64,000 nt of DNA from Clostridia bacterium (GCA_004347685.1 SLTJ01000041.1:62001-126000); one strand, 5' to 3'. Shown: positions 43,976 to 54,785, counted from the first letter of the stretch. Notes: generated by a model not told the origin, from the letters alone. Translations and numbers: made by a program.

Positions 43976-45769
43976 ATGGCCTTTGACACCGTAATGACAA
44001 CGGCCGTGGTGGCGGAACTAGCCGGCAAATTGCTTTTCGCGGGCGTTGACCGTATCTGCCAGCCGGGCCGCCTCCAGATAGCTCTGCACCTGCACCAGCG
44101 CTGGCAACCGCTGGGCTGGCTGCTCCTCAGCGCCGAGGCTACTTCGTCCCGGGTGCACCTGAGCCAAGCCGATCCGCAGGTGCCACCCGTGCCTCCGGCC
44201 TTCTGCATGGTGCTGCGCAAATACCTGGAGGGGGGCAGAATACTCAGCGTTTCCCAGCCAGAGATGGAGCGCGTGATTGTTTTTGCAATAGCCAACCCCC
44301 AAGCTTCACTTCCCGGGGAAAAGTACCTGCTGGTGGCCGAGATCATGGGCAAGCACAGCAATATCTTGCTGGTGGATCCCGCTACCGACCTAGTTGTTGA
44401 CGCCGTCAAACGCTATGGCTCAGAAACAAGCCGGTACCGGGAGGTTTACCCCGGGCAACCCTATCTGCCGCCCCCGCCCCAGAAGAAAGCCGACCCCCTG
44501 ACAGTCAACCCGGAGACCTTCACCAGCCTGCTGCTGGCCGAGGACCTGGATAGCGAGGTCGCCGCGGCCCTGGCGGCCACCATTGCCGGGACCGGCCCGC
44601 AACTGGCCAGGGAAATCGTGGCCCGCGCCGGCCTGGACCCGCGGCTCCGGCTGGAGCTTTGCGGCGAAGCGGAATTCGCCGCCCTGTGGCAGGCCCTACA
44701 GCAACTTTGGCACCAGGTGCAGGAAAAAGACTTTTCCCCCACTCTGGTGAGGAATGCCAGGAAAGAGCCGGAGGCTTACAGTGCCTTGCACCTGGCCCAG
44801 TATCCCCCGGAGGCGCAGGAAGCCTGGGACAGCGTCAATGGACTGCTGGATTACTATTTTACCTGGCAGGATAAGTCGCAGAAGGTGGCCTGGTTAAAGT
44901 CCAGCCTGCAACAGGTGGTAGCCCGGAAGATGGCCCATGTCAGCGGCGAACTCGGCCGCCAGCAGGAAGAACTGCAGTTGGCCGGTTCAGCCGGGAAATA
45001 CCTGGAATTCGGCGAGATAGTCAAAGCCAACCTTTACCGCCTCCAGCCCGGGCAGGAGGTGCTGGCGGCGGAGAACTTCTTCACCCCTGACTGCCCGGTG
45101 GTGACCATTCCCCTGGATCCGGCCCTTACGGGAGTGGAAAACGCGCAGGCCTATTTCCGCCGTTACCGCAAAGCCGGGCGCAAGGAAGAACAGGCCCGGC
45201 GCCGGCTGGCCGAACTGGAGGCGGAAAAGGTTTACCTCGAGAGTGTGGCCCTCAGCCTGGAAAACACCCTGGAGCTGCCCGACCTCGAAGAAATACGCCA
45301 GGAGCTCGTTCAGGCCGGCTATCTGGCCCCCGCGCCGCAGCCGGGGAAACCCTCCGGCCGGCCGGATAGGGAAATGATGCCCCGCCCCCTGGAAGCAGTG
45401 GCCTCGACCGGCGTGAAAATCCTCGTAGGCAAGAATAACCGCCAGAACGACCGCCTGAGCACCAAAATGGCGCACCCGGGGGACTACTGGTTTCATGCCC
45501 AGGGGGTCCCCGGCTCTCACGTAGTGCTGCGGACCGGGGGAGAGACACCGGAACGCCAGGCCCTGGAGGAAGCGGCCCTGTTGGCGGCCTACTTCAGCCG
45601 GGGCCGGGAGGCTGGCAAGGTGGCCGTGGATTACACCCGGGCCAGCCATGTGTGGAAGCCAAAGGGCGCCCCACCCGGAAAAGTCCTGTACGACCACCAG
45701 CAGACCCTGATGGTAAGAATAGATGCTCACCGGGTAGCCAAACTGCTGGCGCCCGGAGAGAGTTCGTGA
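43976..45769 (+). CDS. rqcH: Rqc2 homolog RqcH (NFACT/FbpA family)
   Basis: A 597-aa protein binding stalled 50S subunits and adding alanine tails for degradation. N-terminal NFACT-N domain with MVLRKYLEGGRILSVSQPEM and VAEIMGKHSNILLVD; central HhH and coiled coil (RRLAELEAEKVYLESVALSL); NFACT-R end with AHPGDYWFHAQGVPGSHVVL and VDYTRASHVWKPKGAPPGKV. The start is ATG 43976, with AAGGGGTGGGG upstream. The older name, fibronectin-binding protein A, is misleading. A single gene. Confidence 0.95.
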   Translation: MAFDTVMTTAVVAELAGKLLFAGVDRICQPGRLQIALHLHQRWQPLGWLLLSAEATSSRVHLSQADPQVPPVPPAFCMVLRKYLEGGRILSVSQPEMERVIVFAIANPQASLPGEKYLLVAEIMGKHSNILLVDPATDLVVDAVKRYGSETSRYREVYPGQPYLPPPPQKKADPLTVNPETFTSLLLAEDLDSEVAAALAATIAGTGPQLAREIVARAGLDPRLRLELCGEAEFAALWQALQQLWHQVQEKDFSPTLVRNARKEPEAYSALHLAQYPPEAQEAWDSVNGLLDYYFTWQDKSQKVAWLKSSLQQVVARKMAHVSGELGRQQEELQLAGSAGKYLEFGEIVKANLYRLQPGQEVLAAENFFTPDCPVVTIPLDPALTGVENAQAYFRRYRKAGRKEEQARRRLAELEAEKVYLESVALSLENTLELPDLEEIRQELVQAGYLAPAPQPGKPSGRPDREMMPRPLEAVASTGVKILVGKNNRQNDRLSTKMAHPGDYWFHAQGVPGSHVVLRTGGETPERQALEEAALLAAYFSRGREAGKVAVDYTRASHVWKPKGAPPGKVLYDHQQTLMVRIDAHRVAKLLAPGESS

Positions 45770-45815
45770 CCATTCCGCACCGGGAGTTGTGCCCGGTGCC
45801 AGCCCTGCCGCTGCC

Positions 45816-47747
45816 TTACCTCCCTCCCCTATTTTCCACGTAAGGGCGTACCCGCCCCTCCAGGTGGTACTGGCGGTTATACCCCAGTAGCCGGCAGCAG
45901 AATATGGCCAGCTTTACTGGCCACGGAGAAAGCCTGCGCCGCAGCTCCAGCCTTTCCTCCTGTAGGTCGGCGATCATTTGCTGCAAATCCTGGTTGGCAG
46001 CCAGAGATGACTGCAGGCGCTTTTCCGTCTCCTTCAGTTTCTCTTTCAAACCCGCGTACTCTGCCTGGGACTTGCTCAAAGCATTGTTAAATGACCCCTG
46101 CAACTGCAGCACCCGGGATTCCAGTTGCCCGGCCCGGCTGCTGAGGGCTTCCTTTTCCGCCTGCAAGGCACTAGCTTCCTCCTCGGCCCGCTGCAGTTCA
46201 GCCCGGAGCTGCTCCTTGCGCCGGTGTAGTTTTTCCATTTCTGCCCGTAACTGCTGGTTTTCCGCAGCCAACTGCTGCACCCTGGCTTGCAAAAAGCCCC
46301 AGTTCTGTTCCTGCAAGCGCAGCTGCTCCAGCTCACTGAGGAGGCTGTCCTTTTCATCCATCAGCAGGCGGGTTTCCTCGAGGGCCGCGGCCACTTCCTC
46401 CCTGACCGTGTGGATTTCTTCCTGCCACCGGTCCCAGGCTTCCTTGGTACGGCTGTTAAAACACCACGTCTGCCCGGCCACTTCCTCGAAAAAGGGAAAT
46501 TTCCGCAGGATCTCGCCCACTTCCCCGCTCCGCGCCGGATCCAAGTTTTCAACTATCCGGACGATTTCTTGCTCTCCCAGCCCTTCGGGGAACCGCTCCA
46601 GGATGCGGGCTAAAAACACCTCCCCAGGCCAGGTGGCCGCATTGTCTTCCGCCTGCCACCGCTCCAGTTCCCGCACCCGCTCGGCCTCAGCGTAGACCTC
46701 GGCCTCCCGCTCGCCGGTGTGGACCATCTCGTAGGTCTGGGCCAGGTCGGCTACCTTTCTTACCTCCAGCTTGCTGCCGGGGGCAAGCTGGCACCGCTCA
46801 AACCATTCCCTTAAGCCGGAGATCAACTTCTCCTCCTGCCAGTACCAGGCATCAACCGGCCCGGTCGGAGTATAAAACTGCAGCCAGGCTATTGGCGGCA
46901 GCGAGCCGAAAAACTTTTCCAGCCGCCGGTTGACCCGCAATATTCCGCGGGCCAAATCCATGGAGCTCAGGATGTAAACCCGCCGGTTGGGGTCATTGTC
47001 CTGAAAGGTGAGCATGAGCTCGGCTCCCTGCAGGGCCGCCTCTTCGGGCTGCCGCAAAAAATCCCACGGGTCCTCCACAGCCAGATCCAGATCGCGCAGG
47101 GGGGGCAGGCTTTCCTTCAAGAACCAGAAATCACCCCCCACCCAGACAAACCGGGGGTCTCCTTCCAGACAGGCCGGGAGATCGCTTTCTTCCAGAGGCA
47201 CCTCCAGAACTTCTGCGGCCAACTCGGCCAAAGCTAAGGGCACAGATGACCGGCGCAGGGCGGAAGCCACCCGGTCTATTTCCCGCTCCGAAACAGCATG
47301 TTTCAATCTCCAGGCCACCGGCATCCACTTGCCCCCTTTGAGGCGGAGAAACCGGCCGTCGTACACCAATTGCCTCTCCCCACCAATGGCCTGCCCCCGG
47401 CCGGTCAGGGCCGCATTGATTTCTGCCAGGGTCATGGGTGACCCAATTTCTTTCAAAACCTGGTAGGCCGTGGCATTGGCCGGGTTGCCGTTCAGATCCA
47501 GGGCCCACAGGCCCCGGCTCTGCTCGTAGAAAGACGAGTTCTTCTGTAGGCATCGTAAAACATTTTTTTCCAGCCGGTTCGGGCTCGTTTTTCCCCCCAG
47601 GCGCAGCCTGGCCTGAGGCAGCATCTCACTTACCGACTGCGGCTCATATTGAAAGAGGAGTTGTTTGAGAATATCGGTCAGAGAATCTGGCCGACCGCTG
47701 ATAATGGGGTTAGGATTAACCACCTTCTTTTTCAATGCACCCACCAC
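45816..47747 (-). CDS. Uncharacterised protein: four winged-helix-like modules plus long coiled coil
   Basis: A 643-aa protein I cannot place in a named family. Segments at about 22-85, 92-146, 152-212 and 372-431 each look like a winged-helix/HARE-HTH module, ending in an aromatic strand such as FYEQSRGLWALD, FLRLKGGKWMPVAW, FVWVGGDFWFLKE and FEEVAGQTWCFN. Between modules three and four, residues about 225-360 form an unassigned alpha/beta region. Residues about 436-605 are a continuous coiled coil (Leu/Glu/Gln heptads), followed by a hydrophobic, cysteine-containing end WPVKLAIFCCRLLGYNRQ. No enzyme motif is seen. It is a lone gene, converging with rqcH. The start is GTG 47747 or TTG 47735. 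A DNA- or RNA-binding scaffold is my inference. Confidence 0.7.
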   Translation of the reverse strand: MVGALKKKVVNPNPIISGRPDSLTDILKQLLFQYEPQSVSEMLPQARLRLGGKTSPNRLEKNVLRCLQKNSSFYEQSRGLWALDLNGNPANATAYQVLKEIGSPMTLAEINAALTGRGQAIGGERQLVYDGRFLRLKGGKWMPVAWRLKHAVSEREIDRVASALRRSSVPLALAELAAEVLEVPLEESDLPACLEGDPRFVWVGGDFWFLKESLPPLRDLDLAVEDPWDFLRQPEEAALQGAELMLTFQDNDPNRRVYILSSMDLARGILRVNRRLEKFFGSLPPIAWLQFYTPTGPVDAWYWQEEKLISGLREWFERCQLAPGSKLEVRKVADLAQTYEMVHTGEREAEVYAEAERVRELERWQAEDNAATWPGEVFLARILERFPEGLGEQEIVRIVENLDPARSGEVGEILRKFPFFEEVAGQTWCFNSRTKEAWDRWQEEIHTVREEVAAALEETRLLMDEKDSLLSELEQLRLQEQNWGFLQARVQQLAAENQQLRAEMEKLHRRKEQLRAELQRAEEEASALQAEKEALSSRAGQLESRVLQLQGSFNNALSKSQAEYAGLKEKLKETEKRLQSSLAANQDLQQMIADLQEERLELRRRLSPWPVKLAIFCCRLLGYNRQYHLEGRVRPYVENRGGR

Positions 47748-47858
47748 CTACCTAATTTGGAAGAACATGTAATTCAGATTAGACAAGCATAGCCCTATTT
47801 CCTTCGGGAAAATTGCCTTCTTTTGTCACACCGGTCCAAAAGTGGAGCCATAGGGCAC

Positions 47859-47887
47859 TTGACAATGGATTAACTGAATGGCAAAAT
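47859..47887 (+). promoter_or_regulatory. Promoter of the 130-aa flavin-fold gene
   Basis: TTGACA, 17 bases, CAAAAT, followed 40 bases later by the ATG. The -35 is perfect and the -10 is weak. Confidence 0.7.
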
Positions 47888-47926
47888 TATTAGTGGTTGG
47901 ACAAAAATAACGGAGGAGGCTCACGC

Positions 47927-48319
47927 ATGGCCGTACTTACCGAGGAAATGAAGAAAATGATTGGCGAGCAGCAATGTTTTATCGCCACCGCGGACAAGGC
48001 AGGGCACCCCAACATCGGCCCCAAGAGGTCTACCCGCGTGCTGGACGATGAAACCATCATGTTTGTGGAGGCCACGGCCAAGAAAACTTACGCCAACGTT
48101 AAGGAGAACCCGCAGGTGGCCATTGCCGTAGTGGAAAAGGGAAAAATGGATGGCTACCGCTTCGTGGGCCCGGCCCAGGTCATAGAGTCCGGCGAACTCT
48201 TTGACAAGGTGTCGGCAGAAATGCAAAAGGCCGGTATCAAGCCGGTAGCCGTGGTGACGGTGAAGGTGGACGAAATCTACTCCCTTAAGCCCGGCAAGGC
48301 AGGCGAGCGGATAGCGTAA
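47927..48319 (+). CDS. Pyridoxamine 5'-phosphate oxidase-like flavin-binding protein (130 aa)
   Basis: A short split-barrel protein: CFIATADKAGHPNIGPKRST, TIMFVEATAKKTYANVKENP and RFVGPAQVIESGELF are the conserved FMN-binding elements; it lacks any extra domain. A strong GGAGGAGG precedes ATG 47927. Family members bind FMN and reduce small substrates, with unknown specificity. It is unrelated in gene neighbourhood to the 163-aa homologue at 30.3 kb; the two share only the fold. Confidence 0.88.
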   Translation: MAVLTEEMKKMIGEQQCFIATADKAGHPNIGPKRSTRVLDDETIMFVEATAKKTYANVKENPQVAIAVVEKGKMDGYRFVGPAQVIESGELFDKVSAEMQKAGIKPVAVVTVKVDEIYSLKPGKAGERIA

Positions 48320-48371
48320 CCCTCGGACCATGGTCGGGCGACGCCGGCCCGGAGGGAGAAGGTCCTGCCCC

Positions 48372-49548
<1,177 letters not shown>

Positions 49549-49565
<17 letters not shown>

Positions 49566-50010
49566 GTTCAGAACCGGCCTCGCTTTGACCAAAGACGGTG
49601 ACGGCCAGCAACAGCACCCCGATAACGATGGCCACATCCGCCAGGTTAAAAATAGGCCAGAACCGCAAATCAATGAAGTCAATCACATAACCCAGGCGCA
49701 CCCGGTCCACGAAGTTCCCCAGGGCCCCGCCCACCTGCAGGCCCAGAGAAACGCTTAACCAGGGAACCTGCCTGCCGGCCCGGTGGTAGATCAGAAACAG
49801 CAGGGCGATTACCGCCACGGTGACGACCACGAAGAAGGAGGTGCGGTCAGGAAACAAGCCAAAGGCTGCCCCTGAGTTTTGGGCATATGTCATATATACC
49901 GCGCCATTGATGACCGGAGTGCTTTCTCCAGGGATCATAAGCCGATCAACGATTATTTTCGTAGTCTGATCGAGGCCAAAGGCCATGACCAGGGCCAGCC
50001 AGAAGCGCAA
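49549..50010 (-). CDS. lspA: Lipoprotein signal peptidase (prolipoprotein peptidase II)
   Basis: Cleaves the signal peptide of lipidated prolipoproteins. Four membrane helices; the conserved boxes are GLDQTTKII, NSGAAFGLF, GGALGNFVDRVRLGYVIDF (catalytic Asp121) and FNLADVAI (Asp135). The start is TTG 50010 with GGAGG seven bases before it; the longer ORF upstream is antisense shadow of thiD. 153 aa is normal. Substrates here include the DUF4247 lipoprotein. Confidence 0.97.
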
Positions 50011-50089
50011 GTACTTTCCTCCCCCGGATAGTTTTTCGCCTGGGGCCCACCGTGGTCCCGCCCCTATTTTAGCACAAAGCTTCACATAA

Positions 50090-50899
50090 CTACAAGCCGG
50101 GTGCCAGACCCCGCCAGACCCCGCCAGGGTCGAGTACGGGGTACCCCTTCCCCAGCCGCAGGGCCCGGCTGATGGCCCTGGCCACCAAGGCTTTGGCCCG
50201 CCAGGCCGCGTCTGGCGGCGACAGTCCCCGGGCCAGGTAACAGACCAGGGCCGCGGACAGGACACAGCCGGTCCCGTGGGCCGTCCCGGGGAAACGAGGG
50301 CCTGTCAGCCAGTAAAACCGGCCCCGGCGGCAGTCGTACAGGAAATCGAGAGCCGTACCGGAGGCGCCGAAATGCCCCCCTTTGGCCAGGACAAACCCGA
50401 CCCCGGTTTTTCTCAAAGAGGCGGCCGCTTCCTGCCAGTCGGCCGGGGACCTTATCCTGCCTCCGGCCAAAATCTCCAGTTCCGCCAGGTTGGGAGTAAC
50501 CGCCCGGGCCAGGGGCAGGAGCTCCTTGGTCAGTGCCGTCACTGCTTCCGGCGCCAGCAGGCGGTGGCCGCTGGTAGAGACCATGACCGGGTCCACCACC
50601 AGGCTGGCCGGAGCCACCGGAGCCAGAAACGAGGCCACTACCTGCACAGTAGCGGCATCGGCCAGCATCCCGGTTTTGACCGCCACCGGTCTGAGATCGT
50701 TCCAGACCGCCTCCAACTGCGCCCGCACCATTTCCGGGGGCAACACATGCACGCCGGTCACTCCGGCAGTGTTCTGCGCGGTGACGGCGGTAATGCAGGT
50801 GGTGCCCCAAAAACCCAGGGTCTTAAACGCTTTTAGATCCGCCTGGATGCCGGCCCCGCCCCCGGAATCCGACCCGGCAATGGTAAGCGCTACCTGCAT
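50090..50899 (-). CDS. thiD: Hydroxymethylpyrimidine/phosphomethylpyrimidine kinase
   Basis: Thiamine biosynthesis: phosphorylates HMP to HMP-PP in two steps. ALTIAGSDSGGGAGIQADLK at the start and VVDPVMVSTSGHRLL, then TPNLAELEILAG and GTGCVLSAALVCYLARG (anion hole/catalytic Asp region) are family motifs. 269 aa. It is the only thiamine gene in the window and sits inside the ileS-lspA operon, an unusual position. No TPP riboswitch is visible in the 83-base gap upstream. Confidence 0.95.
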   Translation of the reverse strand: MQVALTIAGSDSGGGAGIQADLKAFKTLGFWGTTCITAVTAQNTAGVTGVHVLPPEMVRAQLEAVWNDLRPVAVKTGMLADAATVQVVASFLAPVAPASLVVDPVMVSTSGHRLLAPEAVTALTKELLPLARAVTPNLAELEILAGGRIRSPADWQEAAASLRKTGVGFVLAKGGHFGASGTALDFLYDCRRGRFYWLTGPRFPGTAHGTGCVLSAALVCYLARGLSPPDAAWRAKALVARAISRALRLGKGYPVLDPGGVWRGLAPGL

Positions 50900-50982
50900 T
50901 ATCTTACCTCCCCCAGGTCCAGCAAACGCTCCGCCAAGCCAGGATATGCGCTTCGTACCGCCGGAACCAAAACGGCAAACGC

Positions 50983-51591
50983 CTATTCCACCGGCCAGGC
51001 ATCGCTCTCCGGCCGGCCACCCTTCTCTTTCCTCTTATCTTCGTAAAACATGCCGGTATCAGCGTCCCGGTAGTAAGGGATCTCGTCCACTGCCTCGACT
51101 GCTCCCCGGTCTTCTTCCCTGGCCGCATCGTCGCCGTAATAACTCCCGGCTCCAGCCCCCTCGGCGTGTTCGTTCCACCGGGCCACTTCCTGCCAGGCAT
51201 CTTCGTCGTCATATCCGACCTGTTTATCGTAATCCTGCCGGGGGAAGGGTGGGTTAAGTATGTCCTCCTCGACCGGCCGCCCGTACCGGCTGTCTTCCTG
51301 CTCCACCCGAGCCTGGCACTCCAAGCAGTAGGCGGCCTCCGGCTCCACCGCGAGCCGATCCGGGTCAATGGGCCGGCCGCAGCGCTGGCACAGACCGTAT
51401 CCCCCTTGTTCCAGGCGCTGCCTGGCAGCTTCGATCTTCTCCAGCCTGAGGCTGAACATGTCCCGCAGGCTCAGATCTTTGCTCCGCTCAAAGGTTTCGC
51501 TGCCTACGTCACCTGGATGGTTATCGTAAAGGGAAAGTTCGCCAATTGACGTTCCCTCAGGCTTTCCCAGCCCGGCCCGGAGCGTGGTCAA
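50983..51591 (-). CDS. DksA/TraR-type zinc-finger protein, YteA family
   Basis: A 202-aa protein with a C4 zinc finger (CQRCGRPIDPDRLAVE then CLEC) between helical parts; ELSLYDNHPGDVGSETFERS is the YteA core. The C-terminal 90 residues are acidic and variable. The called TTG at 51591 cuts the family's N-terminal coiled-coil arm, which the frame continues upstream as QDQEYFRQRLEEARKETL back to an ACG at 51654; AGAGGGG lies just ahead of that ACG, so a non-canonical start is possible. It follows the DUF5665 gene and precedes thiD. Function in Firmicutes is unproven. Confidence 0.85.
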   Translation of the reverse strand: MTTLRAGLGKPEGTSIGELSLYDNHPGDVGSETFERSKDLSLRDMFSLRLEKIEAARQRLEQGGYGLCQRCGRPIDPDRLAVEPEAAYCLECQARVEQEDSRYGRPVEEDILNPPFPRQDYDKQVGYDDEDAWQEVARWNEHAEGAGAGSYYGDDAAREEDRGAVEAVDEIPYYRDADTGMFYEDKRKEKGGRPESDAWPVE

Positions 51592-51681
51592 ACGGGTCAG
51601 GGTTTCCTTCCTCGCCTCTTCCAGCCGCTGGCGAAAATATTCTTGGTCCTGCGTAGGCTTGCCCCTCTCTTATTCTGCTTT

Positions 51682-51984
51682 TCACGGCAGCGAACGGTTC
51701 ATGACCATCTTCACGATCTCGGCAATAAAGGAACTTATCCCCGGAAGGTTGAGGAGGACTACCCAGCGCAGGATATAAATCACCAGGGCCCCCAGGACGG
51801 TGAACCCCACCGCCATACCCAGGCCCCGGGCCAGACCGGCCATGAAGTTCACCGCCAGCATCCGCCTGGGGTGGCTGAGCATGTCCAGGTACTCACCCAA
51901 CTGCAACTGCTCCAGGTTATGGGCAAACTGCACCAACTGGCGGTAAAGACGCTGTTCTACTACCGGTAGCCGTCGCTCGCGCAC
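51682..51984 (-). CDS. DUF5665 membrane protein
   Basis: A 100-aa protein with one strong hydrophobic helix pair: residues about 45-80 contain AGLARGLGMAVGFTVLGALV and VVLLNLPGISSFIAEIVK. The N-terminal half is charged (VEQRLYRQLVQFAHNLEQLQ). The start is GTG 51984 with TGGAGG nine bases upstream; the longer ORF starting within ileS is a shadow. It matches the small DUF5665 family of Clostridia. Gene order ileS-DUF5665-yteA is common there. No activity known. Confidence 0.85.
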   Translation of the reverse strand: MRERRLPVVEQRLYRQLVQFAHNLEQLQLGEYLDMLSHPRRMLAVNFMAGLARGLGMAVGFTVLGALVIYILRWVVLLNLPGISSFIAEIVKMVMNRSLP

Positions 51985-52016
51985 GACCCAAGGCCTCCAG
52001 GCATAATTTGCCCATC

Positions 52017-54785
52017 TCAGGCCGGAATATGCCCCTGCTGCCGCAGCACCTCCAGGCAGCGCCGGCATAAATCCTGGTGCTGCGGGTCTTCCCCCACCGT
52101 GGGGTGGTAGATCCAGCACCGGCCGCAGCGCAGGCCCCCAGCCGGCTCCACCGCCACCCGCACCCCTTTTTCTCCGGTCGGCGCCTCCTGCAGTTCTATC
52201 TGGGAGACAATGAGGATCGCGGGCAGGTCCGCGGCCAGCGACCGGTAAAAGGCATAGTCCTCTGATCCGCAGGTAACGACTACCTTGCCCTCCAGGCGCT
52301 GGCCAATGGTCTTTTCCCGCACCGCCACCTCCACTTCCTGGTTTACCTTCTCCCGCAGGTCCAGGAGGCGCTCCCACCGGGTCTCGAGGTCGGGGTCAAG
52401 CAACTCGGAGTTAACCTCGGGCCAGCCGGCAAGCTGTACGCTCAGCGGCGCCCCGGGAGTCTTCGGCAGATAACGCCAAATCTCCTCGGTGGTGAAAGCC
52501 AGGATAGGGGCCAGCATGCGGACCAGGTCGTAGGCCAGGCGCCAGAGGACAGTCTGGGCCGAACGCCGTTCCCGGGAGGTGGCCAAGGAGGTATAGAGGC
52601 GGTCCTTGATCACGTCCAGGTAGAAACCACTCAGGTCGGTAACGCAGAACCGGTGCAGGGCAAAGAAGGCGTGGTGAAACTCGTACTCCACGAAGTGCTG
52701 CGTCACCTGCGCGATCACCTGCTGCAAGCGCAGCATGGCCCACCGGTCTATTTCCAGCCATTGTTCCGCCGGCAGGTCGTCCTGGCCGGGGGTGAAATCG
52801 TATAGGTTGGCCAGGAGAAACCTCACCGTATTGCGTATCTTCCGGTAGGAATCAGCCACCTGCTGGAAGATATTGCGGGAGGCCGAAACATCGCGCCGGT
52901 AGTCAGCCGAAGCCACCCACAGCCGCAGGATGTCCGCCCCCAGTTCCTGCACCACCTCGGCCGGATCAATCCCGTTGCCCAGTGATTTGGACATCTTCCG
53001 GCCCTGCTCGTCCACCACGTAGCCGTGGGTGAGCACGATCCGGTACGGCGCCCGGCCCCGGGTGGCCACCGCCGTGGAGAGGGAGGAGTTAAACCATCCC
53101 CGGTGTTGGTCACTGCCCTCCAGGTACAGGTCCGCCGGCCAGCCCAGCTCGGGCCGGGTCTCGAGCACTCCGGCGTGGCTGCTGCCGGAATCAAACCAGA
53201 CGTCCATGGTATCAGTTTCCTTGCGGAACTCGCGGCCGCCGCAAGCGGGGCAAGTAAAGCCGGGAGGCAACAGGTCACGGGCCTCCCGCTCAAACCAGGC
53301 GTCGGACCCGTGTTCGCGAAAGATTTCCTGCACCCGGCGGATGACATCTTCCCCCATCACCGGCTGCTCACAGGCGAGGCAATAGAAAACCGGGATGGGA
53401 ACGCCCCAGGTACGCTGGCGGGAAATGCACCAGTCGCTGCGATTGGCTATCATGTTGTAGATACGTTCCTGGCCCCAGGCCGGGATCCATCTTACCCGCT
53501 CGATTTCCTCCAGGGCGCGCTGGCGAAAACCGTCAATGGAAGCGAACCACTGCCTGGTAGCCCGGAAAATCACCGGCTCTTTGCAGCGCCAGCAGTGCGG
53601 GTACTGGTGTTCCAGCCACCCCCGCCCGAGCAGGAGGCCCGCCTGCTCCAGGCGCTCCATAATGGGCCGGTTGGCCTCAGCATACAAAAGCCCCTGCCAG
53701 TCCGGCTCCGCCCCGGTAAACCGGCCCTGGTCGTCCAGGGGGCTGTATACTTCGAGCTGGTAGCGCTGCCCCACTTCGTAATCCTCCAGCCCGTGGCCCG
53801 GAGCGGTATGGACGCAGCCGGTACCCTGTTCCAGAGTAACATGGTCGCCCAGGATCACTGGCGATTCCAGCTCCGGATGGAGTGGATGGCGGCAGATTAT
53901 GCCCTCCAGGGCCTGGCCGGAGAACTCACCCTCCACCTGCCAATCGGCCAGGCCCAGGTGTTCCATGACCGGGGGAACGAGCTCCCGGGCCACCAGAAGC
54001 CGGCCAGCGGAGGTGCGGACCAGGTCATAGGTAAAGCGGGGGTTCACGGCCACCGCCCGGTTGGCCGGCAGGGTCCAGGGCGTGGTGGTCCAGATCAGCA
54101 CGTAATTCTCTCCCGCCGGCAAGCGGCCCCGGCCCTCCTGAACCTGGAACTTGACATAAATGGAAGGTGAGCGGTCCAGCTCGTACTCCACTTCCGCTTC
54201 GGCCAGGGCTGTTTCACAACCGGGACACCAGTAGACCGGCTTGTGGCCGCGGTAGATGAAGCCCCTGGCTGCCATCTGGCCGAAGACCCCGATCTGGGCG
54301 GCTTCAAACTCGGGCTCCAGGGTCAGGTAGGGGCGCTCCCAGTCGCCTCGTACGCCTAGCCGGCGAAACTGGCGCCGCTGCACGTCCACGTATTTGCGGG
54401 CGTAGTCACGACAGCGGCGGCGAAATTCCACCGCGGAAATCCGGCTCCGGTCCAACCCCAAATCCTTGATGGCCTGCTGCTCGATGGGCAAGCCGTGGGT
54501 ATCCCAGCCCGGGACATATGGGGCCTCCTCTCCCCGCATGGAGTGGAATTTTACCACCATATCCTTGAGGATCTTATTGAGGGCCGTGCCGAGGTGAATA
54601 TCGCCATTGGCGTAAGGCGGGCCGTCATGAAGAATGAAACGGGGTCGTCCCCGGTTTTGCTGCTGTGCCTTCTGGTAGATGTCTGTTTCGTCCCAGAAGC
54701 GCATTATCTCAGGCTCACGCTGCGGCAGGCGCGCCCGCATGGGGAAATCCGTCCTTGGCAGGTTTACTGTCTGGCTGTAGTCCAA
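52017..54785 (-). CDS. ileS: Isoleucyl-tRNA synthetase
   Basis: Class Ia synthetase, 922 aa. GDIHLGTALNKILKDMV (HIGH), GRKMSKSLGNGIDPAE (KMSKS), an editing domain between about 190 and 390, an anticodon-binding region, and a C-terminal zinc motif CGRCWIYHP with CRRC. Bacterial-type (IleS1). No T-box leader: only 54 bases separate it from the upstream gene, so it cannot be controlled by a standard T-box. Confidence 0.99.
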   Translation of the reverse strand: MDYSQTVNLPRTDFPMRARLPQREPEIMRFWDETDIYQKAQQQNRGRPRFILHDGPPYANGDIHLGTALNKILKDMVVKFHSMRGEEAPYVPGWDTHGLPIEQQAIKDLGLDRSRISAVEFRRRCRDYARKYVDVQRRQFRRLGVRGDWERPYLTLEPEFEAAQIGVFGQMAARGFIYRGHKPVYWCPGCETALAEAEVEYELDRSPSIYVKFQVQEGRGRLPAGENYVLIWTTTPWTLPANRAVAVNPRFTYDLVRTSAGRLLVARELVPPVMEHLGLADWQVEGEFSGQALEGIICRHPLHPELESPVILGDHVTLEQGTGCVHTAPGHGLEDYEVGQRYQLEVYSPLDDQGRFTGAEPDWQGLLYAEANRPIMERLEQAGLLLGRGWLEHQYPHCWRCKEPVIFRATRQWFASIDGFRQRALEEIERVRWIPAWGQERIYNMIANRSDWCISRQRTWGVPIPVFYCLACEQPVMGEDVIRRVQEIFREHGSDAWFEREARDLLPPGFTCPACGGREFRKETDTMDVWFDSGSSHAGVLETRPELGWPADLYLEGSDQHRGWFNSSLSTAVATRGRAPYRIVLTHGYVVDEQGRKMSKSLGNGIDPAEVVQELGADILRLWVASADYRRDVSASRNIFQQVADSYRKIRNTVRFLLANLYDFTPGQDDLPAEQWLEIDRWAMLRLQQVIAQVTQHFVEYEFHHAFFALHRFCVTDLSGFYLDVIKDRLYTSLATSRERRSAQTVLWRLAYDLVRMLAPILAFTTEEIWRYLPKTPGAPLSVQLAGWPEVNSELLDPDLETRWERLLDLREKVNQEVEVAVREKTIGQRLEGKVVVTCGSEDYAFYRSLAADLPAILIVSQIELQEAPTGEKGVRVAVEPAGGLRCGRCWIYHPTVGEDPQHQDLCRRCLEVLRQQGHIPA

